This document shows positions 18,729-27,475 of a stretch of 64,000 nt of DNA, in pieces (the first letter of the stretch is position 1; every line of letters begins with the position of its first letter). The stretch is from assembly GCF_000379425.1 (NCBI RefSeq), contig NZ_KB902235.1, positions 62,001-126,000 on the forward strand, in the 5' to 3' direction. The position numbers and the translations under genes are program-made. The stretch is from Corynebacterium lubricantis DSM 45231 (GTDB lineage: Bacteria > Actinomycetota > Actinomycetes > Mycobacteriales > Mycobacteriaceae). The notes below the pieces were generated by a model. That model was not told where the DNA came from and ran no database searches. It worked only from the letters and a program-made list of their open reading frames with translations.

Positions 18729-19070
18729 CTAGAGCGCAAGGCCCTCATCGGGAGTGATGGTCTGGAAAGCCTCGGCGTTCATGGCTTCGGCTTCCTCGTA
18801 GTTGCTGGCGTTGTCGCGGATGTTCAGCGCGATGTCGCGCAGGGCTTCGGCGAGGCGACGCTCTGCATCGTCGTAGCGCACCATCAAAGACGAAAAGGTG
18901 TTCTGCGCCGCGCCCTGCCAGAAGCTGCCGGTGGATTGAGCGACGTCCTGGACGCGCGCGAGTTCTTGCGACACCGAGTCATTGACATTGTCGGTGTGGT
19001 TAGCCGCTTGGCGCATGACGTCGGCTTCGGTGCGCAAGGATGCGCTCGCCGTATCAGTTGGTTGAGTCAT
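18729..19070 (-). CDS. esxB: WXG100 protein EsxB-like
   Basis: A 113-residue WXG100 protein with WQG at residues 51-53. The C-terminal part includes YDDAE and YEEAE, either of which fits the YxxxD/E type VII export signal carried by EsxB (CFP-10) partners. It is first in the esxB-esxA pair, with a GGGGG Shine-Dalgarno-like tract upstream. The protein would be recognised by the third ATPase domain of EccC. Confidence 0.92.
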   Translation of the reverse strand: MTQPTDTASASLRTEADVMRQAANHTDNVNDSVSQELARVQDVAQSTGSFWQGAAQNTFSSLMVRYDDAERRLAEALRDIALNIRDNASNYEEAEAMNAEAFQTITPDEGLAL

Positions 19071-19203
19071 CGTGGTTGATCCCCCTGGTTGGTACTGTTT
19101 TTGCCGGTGGAAAGATCCTGATTCGGACCCTTCTACTACTCTTTGACTTCAAAACTGGTGCTTCGGTTCCCTCGGATCCCAAAAAAACTGAAAACTTTCC
19201 TGA

Positions 19204-20172
19204 TCAGCGCGAGTCCCCGGAGAAGTCCCCGGAAAAGTCCGCAGAGTCACGGGCCATCGTGCACGTGGCTCGCTGCACTGTCGACGGTGCTACGCGGGTA
19301 TGGCATCCCAGGGAGACCTGTTTCCCGTCTTCGACCCAGGTGATCCAGGTGGCCTCGGAGCCATCGGGAGCATTTTGGTGATATTCAATCCGGGCGGCGT
19401 CCACGGAGATCAAACTCAGCTCGGGATCCATTTCAATCTCTGACTCCACTTGGGAGAGAAGTTCTTCCGGCGGAAGCCCAAACAGGTCGTCGACGGCGAG
19501 TTGCAGCCGCAGATCGGGATCGTCTCCTTCGGCTTTCCACATATCTCCATCAGCAAGGAGCTGAAACCCGACGGGAAGCTCCACGCTGAGACCCGCTTCG
19601 TTCAGGATCACTGTGTCTTTGGTTTGTTGCTCTGTCGTCTCGTCGGGAGAGACCGTCGGTTCGTGTACCTGCTCTACATCCGGATCCTCGTCGCCTTCGA
19701 CGTCTTCTACCTGCGCCACGCCCGCCGGAGCGTCATTGTCCGAAGAGGTCGTCGTTATGGCCCAGAGTCCTGCTGCCAGGACTCCGACGACCGCTACGGA
19801 CAAAATGAGCATCGAGCCCCGACGCCCACCGGTTTCCAGTGCTGCCGCAGTCGCCGCGGGCCGTGTGATGTCAGTACTCGCGGGTTCTTCCTCCACTGCG
19901 ACGGGCTCGAGCTCGAAAGAGGTGGCAGGGGGATCGTCGTGAAGCGGAAACGTCCCGATCTGGAAACCGCGCGCTGCGCACTCGTCGACGACCTGCTGCG
20001 CCACATCCGCCGTGGCGGACACGGCGACCGTGCACTCTTCAGGGGCGGTGGGCGCCAGGCTCACGCAGTACTCGGCGAGCTCGGCTGGACTCGGGTTGTC
20101 GTAGCGGTAGAAGGAGGTCTCGGCGGTAATAACGGTGACGGATGGTTGGATCGAGATCAAGATTGTGCTCAT
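19204..20172 (-). CDS. Type VII secretion-associated membrane protein (Rv3446c-like)
   Basis: A 322-residue protein. An N-terminal domain of about 85 residues (TVITAETSFYRYDNPSPAELAEYC) is followed by one membrane helix at about 120-139 (MLILSVAVVGVLAAGLWAI), an acidic linker (EDVEGDEDPDVEQ), and an extracytoplasmic domain. The latter contains ATWITWVEDGKQVSLGCHT, which matches the C-terminal domain of the Rv3446c family linked to ESX-4-type loci. Its start overlaps the eccC stop (ATGA). The end is a short repeat of DFSGDFSGDS, encoded by near-duplicate AGTCCCCGGA units. Confidence 0.85.
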   Translation of the reverse strand: MSTILISIQPSVTVITAETSFYRYDNPSPAELAEYCVSLAPTAPEECTVAVSATADVAQQVVDECAARGFQIGTFPLHDDPPATSFELEPVAVEEEPASTDITRPAATAAALETGGRRGSMLILSVAVVGVLAAGLWAITTTSSDNDAPAGVAQVEDVEGDEDPDVEQVHEPTVSPDETTEQQTKDTVILNEAGLSVELPVGFQLLADGDMWKAEGDDPDLRLQLAVDDLFGLPPEELLSQVESEIEMDPELSLISVDAARIEYHQNAPDGSEATWITWVEDGKQVSLGCHTRVAPSTVQRATCTMARDSADFSGDFSGDSR

Positions 20173-23100
20173 GGTTGAACCTCCCCTGTGGCATCGACGC
20201 TGGCGGGTTCGGCTGAGGCCACGTGGACGGTGCCGAAGACCTCACCGGATGTGATCAGCGTGCCTCGTCCTGGTGGCTGCGACCCGGGGCGCACGCCAAA
20301 GACGGCGCCTTCCTCGCGGTGGGCGTCCATGATGAACACGGTCGGTTGTTGGTCGCGGAGGGCGCTGAGGAATCGGCCCATCAACGCCCGCGAAATACCT
20401 CCGAACTTGCGCCCCACATAGATATGGAGGCCGATGTCTCCGGAATGCGGGAGCAGCTCGATCAGGGCGCGCAGGTGGTCTTCGGGGAGCAGGTCGAAAT
20501 CATCGATGACGAGGTAAATATCGGGGCCCTGCCACCACGATCTCGCCGCGATCTCCTCCGGCGTGACATTGGGATGCGGAAGGCGTGCACGAAGAGTGGC
20601 AACCGTGGAATTGATGGCCTTGCCCGCCGCGTCCGTGGTCGGGGCGTAGGAGGCGACCATCGAGTCGTCGATAGCTCCGAGGTGGTGGCGCCTGGGATCG
20701 ACGATGACTAACCTGGCCTCCTCGCGAGGCAGAGAGGCAATACTGTGCATCAGCGAGGCCAGCACCGTCGATTTGCCCGACCCCTGGGTGCCTGTGACCA
20801 GGAAGTGCGAGGACTCGAGGCCAACAGGCGCCAAGTGTGGCCCGCCCACGCCAAGCGGGATCGTGTGCGTGCCTGCCAGCTGCGCCAGGTCGATGTGGCT
20901 CGGCAGCATCTTCAGCTGAGGGACGGGCTCGTACCCGGCGCGCTGGGCCTGTGCCGCGATGTGCGCCACGTCTTGTTTCGCGGTGCGGGCAATCAGCATG
21001 AATCGGCCCTGGCTATCTAGACCGCGGCCCGGCGCACTGGGGAGTTTATTTTGTAGTTTTCTGTCGATGACCGAGTCCATGGCCTCACCGAGACGCAGCT
21101 CCAGGCGAGTGCCAATGAGATCGCGGATGACAGCGCGAATCGCCGACCACCGTTGAGTCGCTATTACCAAGTGCACCCCGGCGGCTGGACCATCGGAGGC
21201 AATCGCGCCGACTTGGTTTTTAATGTCGTCGAATTCCTGGTCGGCTCCCACCAGCGCGTGCCAGCCGTCGAGGACCAACACAATGCGACGCGGAGGCGGG
21301 TCGGTGAGAAAGCCTGCCACTTCGTCGATGATGCGTCGCAGCTTTTCGGGTTGGTTTTTCGTCGCAAAGCCTGCAAGGTGAGGCAACCGCTCGAGGTCGC
21401 GGTAGTCGCCATTGCCCGCATCGACGATATAAAAGGCCAGATCAGCGGTCGAATGTGTGGCAGCGAGGGAAGCAATAATGGTGCGCAGCGCGGTGGATTT
21501 TCCGGTTTGTGGGCCTCCAGCGATGGCAACGTGCCCGCCCGACTGGTTCAAATCCAGCACGAGATCATCTTGGCGTTGGTGATAGGGCTGATCCACAATG
21601 CCGATGGCACAGCGCATTGTGCCCTTGTCCTCGCAGACGCGAGAAATCTCGATTTCCTTGGGCAGCGGGGGCAGCCAGACCTGATGCGCGCGCTGTTCAC
21701 GCAACGCAGCGACACGGCTGGCCAGCGCCACCACCTCGCGTAGTAGCGTGGTCGTTTCATCCACCGTGACGGTCGTTTCGGTACTGCGCGCGCCACCAGC
21801 ATCGAGGGTGCTCCAGTCGTGATACAGCTGCACGGAGGCGACCTCGAGCGGCGCATCGGTCAGTTCGCGCTTCTCCAACGCGCCCGAGACATACGCGCCC
21901 TGGAAACGGGTGAGCTGATCGGAATGCCGTTTCAAATATCCCGCGCCCGGTTGCGAGGGCAGCTGATAGGCGTCGGTCACACCAAGGACCTGCCGCGACT
22001 CGGCCGCAGAGAAGGTTTTCAGCCCGATCCGATACGAAAGGTGCGAATCCAACCCGCGCAGCTTGCCCTCTTCCAAGCGCTGGGAGGCCAATAACAGGTG
22101 CACGCCCAAGGACCTGCCGAGGCGCCCGACGGCGACGAAGAGTTCCGCGAAATCAGGATGCTGTCCGAGTAGCTCGGAAAACTCGTCGACGACAATCATC
22201 AGACTCGGCAGCGGTGCGAGATCCGGTCGCGTGCCCAACCGCGCCTGCGTGTACTCGGTGACATTGGCAAAGTTGCCGGCATGACGCAGGAGCTCTTGAC
22301 GACGATTGAGCTCCCCCGAAATCGCATCAAACATGCGCTCCACCAGGATCGCCTCGTTATCCAGGTTCGTGATTACTGCTGAGGTATGAGGCAGTTCCTC
22401 ACACCCCAGGAAGGTCGCACCCCCTTTGAAATCGACGAGGACAAAGTTCAGCTCATCGGGCGAATGGCTCACTGCGAGGGCAACAACCAGGCTTTTCAGC
22501 AGTTCCGATTTGCCTGAACCGGTCGCCCCAATGCATAGCCCGTGCGGCCCCATCCCGCCATGCGCGGCCTCCTTCAGATCAAGCTGGACCGGAAAGCCAC
22601 GTTCGTCCACACCGATGGGCACCGTGAGCTGCCCGCGCGTGCCAAACCTGCCCGGCCACAGCTCATGTTCGCGAATCTGATCGATGGCCGGCAGCTCCAA
22701 CAGTGACATGAGATCGCTATGGGTTTCGGCCCGCCCACCAGCGGGTCGTCGAAAAGCGGCGAGAGCGCGCGCCACCAGCTCCGCGTCCTGGTGCCCAAAA
22801 TCGTCGGGTGCGCCGAGCCTTTCCGGCCCCACCACGGTGCGCACCTCCACCGCATCCTCGCCGATGTGTAGGTGAATCCCGTCGTCGTCGCTGAAACGAT
22901 GCACCGGGTCATCGGCATCTTCGGCCACAACAATCACGCAGACAAACGCATTAGAGCCTTCGCTTAACGACGAATCCGCGCGCAGCACCACATCAGTCAG
23001 ATCCGGCGAGTGGGTGTCCACCACGATAATGCGGCACTCTGCCTGCTCGGGATCACGCGAGTGAATCGACCACTTCAGCCACTGGAAACTCTTCGCTGCG

Positions 23101-23852
23101 CACCGATTGTCCACGCTGACGGTCTCGGGGCCGTGGAAGAAAATCAACTGCGAAAGAATCGCTGCGGCTGTCGACTCGGCCTTCTCCCCCGACAGCGTGA
23201 TCAGGCGGAAGGCCCGCAGTTGTAAAACAATCGGGATGCTGTGCACCGCGCTGATCGCAGCCACCGTGCGACGCAGAATGACCGCACACACGGGATCCAA
23301 GTCTTCCGTGGAGCCCGGGTCGTCGACCTCGACTGGGGTGCACAGCGAGGCAACTCCCAATCCGAGCCGCACTTCGAGTGCGTGCGGATCGCTGCTCCCT
23401 CGCTCCCACAGCCTGGCCGGGTCTGTGCCGTTGACCAGTGTTTTTGGGTCCGGGTGCCGGAATTGTTCGTGTGCACGTTGGGCCTCGGCGTTCTTCAGGG
23501 CTTGCTCACCGAGCGCATCAAGGTGGCGCAGGTAGACTCGGCGCTGCTCATCGATATCGCCGGTGCGTTCCGGAGGCGCGATCATCATGACCATGCTCAT
23601 CCCCATCATCAGAGGCATGAGCATCATCATCGGGCTCATCCCTTGGCCTGACAGCGCCATGATCAACACCATGGCCACCATCGCCGTGACCATGACAATG
23701 GGCATGATGATGCGGATGATCGGTTCTTTTTGTGGCTTTTGTGCCTCTGGAACTGTCTCGACTTTCAGCGTGCCCTGCGGCAGCGCCGGTGCCTCAACCC
23801 TGTCCTCGGGTTGTGGTGGCACGATTGTTGTTTCTCGGTAAATACCAAGCAC
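20169..23852 (-). CDS. eccC: ESX secretion ATPase EccC (three FtsK/SpoIIIE domains)
   Basis: This motor of the type VII secretion system is about 1227 residues. Two membrane helices lie near the N-terminus (Met-rich, MVTAMVAMVLIMALSG and MMMLMPLMMGMSMVMMI). Three P-loop ATPase modules have Walker A GATGSGKS (about 441), GGPQTGKS (about 778) and GTQGSGKS (about 1020), so EccCa and EccCb are fused in one chain. I chose GTG 23852 over GTG 23888 because GGGGG lies six bases upstream of it. That arrangement is nearly identical to the eccB start. It is transcribed away from eccD. Confidence 0.95.
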   Translation of the reverse strand: MLGIYRETTIVPPQPEDRVEAPALPQGTLKVETVPEAQKPQKEPIIRIIMPIVMVTAMVAMVLIMALSGQGMSPMMMLMPLMMGMSMVMMIAPPERTGDIDEQRRVYLRHLDALGEQALKNAEAQRAHEQFRHPDPKTLVNGTDPARLWERGSSDPHALEVRLGLGVASLCTPVEVDDPGSTEDLDPVCAVILRRTVAAISAVHSIPIVLQLRAFRLITLSGEKAESTAAAILSQLIFFHGPETVSVDNRCAAKSFQWLKWSIHSRDPEQAECRIIVVDTHSPDLTDVVLRADSSLSEGSNAFVCVIVVAEDADDPVHRFSDDDGIHLHIGEDAVEVRTVVGPERLGAPDDFGHQDAELVARALAAFRRPAGGRAETHSDLMSLLELPAIDQIREHELWPGRFGTRGQLTVPIGVDERGFPVQLDLKEAAHGGMGPHGLCIGATGSGKSELLKSLVVALAVSHSPDELNFVLVDFKGGATFLGCEELPHTSAVITNLDNEAILVERMFDAISGELNRRQELLRHAGNFANVTEYTQARLGTRPDLAPLPSLMIVVDEFSELLGQHPDFAELFVAVGRLGRSLGVHLLLASQRLEEGKLRGLDSHLSYRIGLKTFSAAESRQVLGVTDAYQLPSQPGAGYLKRHSDQLTRFQGAYVSGALEKRELTDAPLEVASVQLYHDWSTLDAGGARSTETTVTVDETTTLLREVVALASRVAALREQRAHQVWLPPLPKEIEISRVCEDKGTMRCAIGIVDQPYHQRQDDLVLDLNQSGGHVAIAGGPQTGKSTALRTIIASLAATHSTADLAFYIVDAGNGDYRDLERLPHLAGFATKNQPEKLRRIIDEVAGFLTDPPPRRIVLVLDGWHALVGADQEFDDIKNQVGAIASDGPAAGVHLVIATQRWSAIRAVIRDLIGTRLELRLGEAMDSVIDRKLQNKLPSAPGRGLDSQGRFMLIARTAKQDVAHIAAQAQRAGYEPVPQLKMLPSHIDLAQLAGTHTIPLGVGGPHLAPVGLESSHFLVTGTQGSGKSTVLASLMHSIASLPREEARLVIVDPRRHHLGAIDDSMVASYAPTTDAAGKAINSTVATLRARLPHPNVTPEEIAARSWWQGPDIYLVIDDFDLLPEDHLRALIELLPHSGDIGLHIYVGRKFGGISRALMGRFLSALRDQQPTVFIMDAHREEGAVFGVRPGSQPPGRGTLITSGEVFGTVHVASAEPASVDATGEVQP
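22960..22972 (-). repeat. CGTCGTNAAGCGA motif, copy 3 (inside eccC)
   Basis: Exact match TCGCTTAACGACG on the plus strand. It lies inside the eccC coding sequence, where it encodes SSLSE. This shows the motif is not limited to untranslated DNA. Confidence 0.7.
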
Positions 23853-23986
23853 TAGAAACCCCCGTTTCCCTGTGTTTATGGTGTGCACCGCCAGCCACGT
23901 CCCCCGACATGGTCCCCCTAGCTGTGGACACGATTGCGATGTTAAGTCATGATGGTCGTGTTCGGGCGGTGAGGGGACCGCTCACA

Positions 23987-24004
23987 AAATTACGGGGGTA
24001 ATTT
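23987..24004 (+). promoter_or_regulatory. Palindrome over the eccD ribosome-binding region
   Basis: AAATTAC-GGGG-GTAATTT is a perfect 7-base inverted repeat with a 4-base spacer. It ends five bases before the eccD GTG, and its loop holds the only Shine-Dalgarno-like G tract. Just upstream is GCGGT-GAGGGG-ACCGC (23966-23981). It could be an operator or an RNA hairpin that presents or hides the ribosome-binding site. Confidence 0.5.
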
Positions 24005-24009
24005 CGAAC

Positions 24010-25317
24010 GTGACTTCGGCAACGCATCACATAGTCCGCGTGACCATACGTTTAGACATTGGCGGGCACCATTCACACGCCGACATGGCGCTACCTAGTT
24101 CGTCGACGTTCAACGAGCTCCTTCCCGAGCTCGCCGTGCTGTTGGAGCTTCCTGAAAGTGATCAGCCCTGGGAATTTGCTTCGGTGGCCGGTGCCGTTTT
24201 CGACGCGGACACTCCACTGCATAGCCACGGGATCCGCGACGGGCAGATCGTTGTCCTGCATCCGAAGACCTCGTCGGCCCCGCCGGTCGTGCGCGATGCC
24301 GCCGAATCCCTGGTGGCACGGGCCCACTCTCTTGCCGAAACGCGGGGGTTGGACACGGTGGCCTCTGTCATCGGCATCGCCGCCTGCACCATCGTGGCTG
24401 CATCGTTTATGGCGGTGCCCTTTGCGCTTGCGGGAGCTGCAATCGTCGCTACGCTGCTCGCAGTATTTACCCGCAGGCAGGCGTTCAGTGTGGGAGCAAT
24501 TCTGGCCGGAGGTGCGGCGCCCGGGCTGTGGGTAGCAAGTGCCAGCGACTCGCCAACGAGCCTGGGGATGGGGCTGCTCGTCGCCATCGGAAGCAGCAGT
24601 GTCTTGCTCTTCGGCGCGCGCATTGCCAACATGGTGAGCTCACGAGTCACCGCGACATTATCGGCTGTGTTCCTGGTGATTGGCAGTGGTGTTGTGGGGC
24701 TTTGGCTGCCGGGCGACGCCGCACCGGCAGCAGTATCAATCCTTATTGCGCTGCTTCTGGTCATGGTCGCGCCGGGATTAGGCACAAGGTTAAGCGGGCT
24801 GAAGATCCCGCGGGTGCCCACTGCCGGGGAGGAACTCCCGGATGCCACCGACCACCAACCCGATGTGGATGAGCGCGCCGAAGCAGCAAAACTCATCGCC
24901 GACGGACTGCTGTTGGGAACTTCCCTCGGGCTGCTTCCTGCCTTGGTGCTCCTAGCGCATACGGGAGGGGTGTGGGAATGGGCGCTGCTGATGTGCACCG
25001 CCGGTGCGCTCGCAGTGCATGGTTCCAGGCACCACTTCCCCATCCCGCGTGTGGCACTGACGGCGACGGTGTTGCTCGCCCTTGTCGCAGCGAGTGTGGC
25101 CATTACCACCAGCGATGCCCACCCCGTGTTCATCGCACTCACGCTAGTTATCACCGCGATTCCGATAACGAGCCCGTTGTGGTCGAAGTATGTCTCCGAA
25201 CTCGAGCCCACAACGGTCGTCTGGTTCGAGCGCGCTGAACAAGCAGCGATCATTGCGGTCATTCCGCTGGCGATGCAGGCCGCCGGACTCTTCGTGTTGA
25301 TTAGGGGTCTCGGATGA
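24010..25317 (+). CDS. eccD: ESX membrane channel component EccD
   Basis: A 435-residue protein from a GTG start. Residues about 5-85 form a ubiquitin-like domain (VRVTIRLDIGGHHSHADMALP... DGQIVVLHPK), as in EccD/YukD. About eleven membrane helices follow, between residues ~115 and 435, with a cytoplasmic break (LSGLKIPRVPTAGEELPDATDHQPD) near the middle. EccD dimers scaffold the inner-membrane ESX complex. It overlaps mycP by four bases (ATGA). Confidence 0.93.
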   Translation: MTSATHHIVRVTIRLDIGGHHSHADMALPSSSTFNELLPELAVLLELPESDQPWEFASVAGAVFDADTPLHSHGIRDGQIVVLHPKTSSAPPVVRDAAESLVARAHSLAETRGLDTVASVIGIAACTIVAASFMAVPFALAGAAIVATLLAVFTRRQAFSVGAILAGGAAPGLWVASASDSPTSLGMGLLVAIGSSSVLLFGARIANMVSSRVTATLSAVFLVIGSGVVGLWLPGDAAPAAVSILIALLLVMVAPGLGTRLSGLKIPRVPTAGEELPDATDHQPDVDERAEAAKLIADGLLLGTSLGLLPALVLLAHTGGVWEWALLMCTAGALAVHGSRHHFPIPRVALTATVLLALVAASVAITTSDAHPVFIALTLVITAIPITSPLWSKYVSELEPTTVVWFERAEQAAIIAVIPLAMQAAGLFVLIRGLG

Positions 25318-26468
25318 ACACCTGCGTGAGGCTTGGTGTGGCTGCCTGCCTCATCGCCATCGCCGCGGCCACCGGGGTACCTTCCGCTAAAGCACAGGAC
25401 CGCGAATGCGCTCTGCCCGCGCTGCTGCCCCAGGATCCCAGCCCGACAGATGCTTCGGCGCTGCACGACATTGCCACGGGGCGCGGGGTCACGGTTGCGG
25501 TAATCGATACCGGGGTTTCTCCGCATCCCGAGCTCACCCGCGTTCTTCCCGGCGCGGACTTCGTGACGCCGGAGACGCCCGATCCGCTCTTCGACTGCGA
25601 TGGTCACGGCACCGTTGTTGCCGGAATCATCGCAGGCCACAGCCTTGGCATCGCCCCCGGCGCCCAGATTCTTTCCATCCGCCAGACCTCGGGTTATTTT
25701 GAGGCCGCCCCCGGGGCAGAAGAAACCGCCGGCAGCCTGGAAACGTTGGCGCATGCTATCAACGACGCCGTCAATCATGGTGCCGACGTGATCAACATTT
25801 CGGTTGTGTCCTGCGTTCCGCAGTCCATCGCATCGCGTATCGACGATGGCGTGTTGCGTGGGGCACTGGAGCGCGCAGAGGCCGAACAGACAGTAGTGGT
25901 CGCCGCCGCGGGCAACACCTCGGAGATCTGTCCGCAGGGTTCCTTCGTTTATCCGGCGCACCTACCGACAGTGGTGTCCACAGGTGCGCGCGAAAGTGGG
26001 TACCGTCTCGCCGACTATTCGGTCTCCGGTCCAGCAGACATGGAGATGGTGTCCGCGGCTGGTTCCCCTGTGGCTGGCTTGTCTCATTCGGGCAGCGGGT
26101 TTGCCGAGGGAATCACCTCCCCAGGCAGCGACAGCATTGAGCATTTCGCCGGCACTAGTTTTGCCGCACCAGTAGTCAGTGGCATCGCTGCCACCCTCAG
26201 GCAGCGCTACCCCACCGACTCCGCGGCGGAGATCAGGCAGCGTATCTACGCTGCGGCGGAACCTGCCGATGGCTTTATTGATCCTCACTCAGCGCTCACG
26301 GGCATTCCGTCTCCCGGATCTGGCCACGCACACCCGGTTGAGGTCATCCCCACAGCCCACGACGACGATCGCACGCTGCCGCGTGCCGGGGTGGTGGCGA
26401 TCGCGCTGCTCATCATTGCTGCGTGCGTGGCCACGGTTGCGGGTGCACGCCTTCAGCGCCGAGCATGA
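25314..26468 (+). CDS. mycP: Mycosin, subtilisin-type ESX protease
   Basis: A 384-residue serine protease anchored at the outer face of the membrane. Signal peptide at about 1-27 (ending SAKAQ), catalytic Asp65 (VIDTGVS), His98 (DGHGTVVAGI) and Ser282 (GTSFAAPVVSG), and a C-terminal membrane helix at about 360-380 followed by a short basic tail. Mycosins stabilise the ESX complex and process substrates. It is coupled to eccD by an ATGA overlap, and all three catalytic residues are intact. Confidence 0.95.
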   Translation: MNTCVRLGVAACLIAIAAATGVPSAKAQDRECALPALLPQDPSPTDASALHDIATGRGVTVAVIDTGVSPHPELTRVLPGADFVTPETPDPLFDCDGHGTVVAGIIAGHSLGIAPGAQILSIRQTSGYFEAAPGAEETAGSLETLAHAINDAVNHGADVINISVVSCVPQSIASRIDDGVLRGALERAEAEQTVVVAAAGNTSEICPQGSFVYPAHLPTVVSTGARESGYRLADYSVSGPADMEMVSAAGSPVAGLSHSGSGFAEGITSPGSDSIEHFAGTSFAAPVVSGIAATLRQRYPTDSAAEIRQRIYAAAEPADGFIDPHSALTGIPSPGSGHAHPVEVIPTAHDDDRTLPRAGVVAIALLIIAACVATVAGARLQRRA

Positions 26469-26475
26469 AACTCGC

Positions 26476-26928
26476 CTAGCGGTGCAAGCCCATCGCATAC
26501 ATTGCTGGATCCGCGAAGTTCGCCCAGCCCATCGACCAGGCACCGTAGAACAGGGCCATGAAGGTCACCCAGACCACGGCCACACCTGCAGAAATCACGG
26601 CGTAGCGCGTGGTGCGGTTCTGGCGGTGATACCAGGCAAAGAAGCCGTCATAGGCTTTGACACCGAAGCCCAAAACGCCACGCGCCCACTTCTGTTCCAG
26701 CGAGATGATGGCCACGCCAATGAACACGGTCAGCCACCCTGGTCCCGGCAGCGGGATGGTGATTAACCCAACGACCAGTACGACCCAGCCAAGCAAAATG
26801 GTCGCCGGTGCCACGAGGAAGCCACCCTTGCGAGCTTTCAAACCCTGGTGATGGGCTTCAAATGACGAGATTTTCTGTGAAATCATCTCGCGCATCGTCG
26901 GTGATGCGGTTGTTGTTTTAGCTTCCAT
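26476..26928 (-). CDS. PGPGW-type actinobacterial membrane protein (TIGR02611-like)
   Basis: A 150-residue protein with a helical charged N-terminus and three to four membrane helices. It carries IPLPGPGWLTVFIGVAIISLEQKWA at about 58-82, the PGPGW signature of a small actinobacterial family of unknown role. It converges with mycP, leaving only seven bases between stops, and starts the non-ESX block that separates mycP from eccB. Confidence 0.85.
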   Translation of the reverse strand: MEAKTTTASPTMREMISQKISSFEAHHQGLKARKGGFLVAPATILLGWVVLVVGLITIPLPGPGWLTVFIGVAIISLEQKWARGVLGFGVKAYDGFFAWYHRQNRTTRYAVISAGVAVVWVTFMALFYGAWSMGWANFADPAMYAMGLHR

Positions 26929-26976
26929 GTTTCCTAGAACGCATCATGAACTGCGATCGTTCCCCTTAAAACGGCT

Positions 26977-26995
26977 CCACATGTGATTAATGTGG
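26977..26995. promoter_or_regulatory. Palindrome in a divergent promoter region
   Basis: CCACAT-GTGATTA-ATGTGG: 6-base arms around a 7-base spacer, in the 124-base gap between two divergently transcribed membrane-protein genes. It is operator-like but assigned to no regulator. Confidence 0.35.
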
Positions 26996-27052
26996 GGTTG
27001 GTTTCAAATCAACAGCTTTTGCACAGCTATCTTTGCAGCTACATTAAGTATT

Positions 27053-27475
27053 ATGTCTGGCGCATCTTTTCCATCGACAAGCCCTTTCCGAAGGCGCGCC
27101 ATTGTTGGCCCCCTTTTAATCCTGGTCGCCACGCTGCATATTATTTTCGGCATCATTGGTTCGGGCCAGCTTCTCATCGATGCAGCCATCGACGGCTGGA
27201 TCGGAGCATTCACCGGTGAGCGTGCCACCTTTCAGTGGTACCTGATGACCGGACTGGTCGGCATCATCGGTGGGATCGCCATCAACACCATCGAGCGGGC
27301 CGGGCGCCTGCCGTGGCCCGTGTCGTGGGGCTTGTTGCTCACTTCCATCCTCGGTCTGTCCATGGACCCCGCATCAGGGTTTATCTTGGTCTTCCTCGTG
27401 GGACTCATCGCCGTGTGGCGCTCGTATCGCGACAGCATCACTCCCGATCAACCGCCTGAAGAAGCGCTCGATTAA
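27053..27475 (+). CDS. Small integral membrane protein
   Basis: A 140-residue protein with four predicted membrane helices (about residues 17-36, 55-75, 85-102 and 104-121). The arrangement and the polar loops between helices 1 and 2 resemble small DUF6463-like membrane proteins, which is a guess. I chose ATG 27053 because a TACATT -10-like hexamer ends seven bases upstream, suggesting a leaderless mRNA, and because the preceding in-frame codons are not protein-like. It converges with the hydrolase gene, overlapping by four bases. Confidence 0.65.
   Translation: MSGASFPSTSPFRRRAIVGPLLILVATLHIIFGIIGSGQLLIDAAIDGWIGAFTGERATFQWYLMTGLVGIIGGIAINTIERAGRLPWPVSWGLLLTSILGLSMDPASGFILVFLVGLIAVWRSYRDSITPDQPPEEALD

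Noticed and set aside
24162..25961. Minus-strand open frame opposite eccD-mycP (599 codons).
   Set aside because: Low-complexity translation without domains; eccD and mycP are clear on the plus strand.
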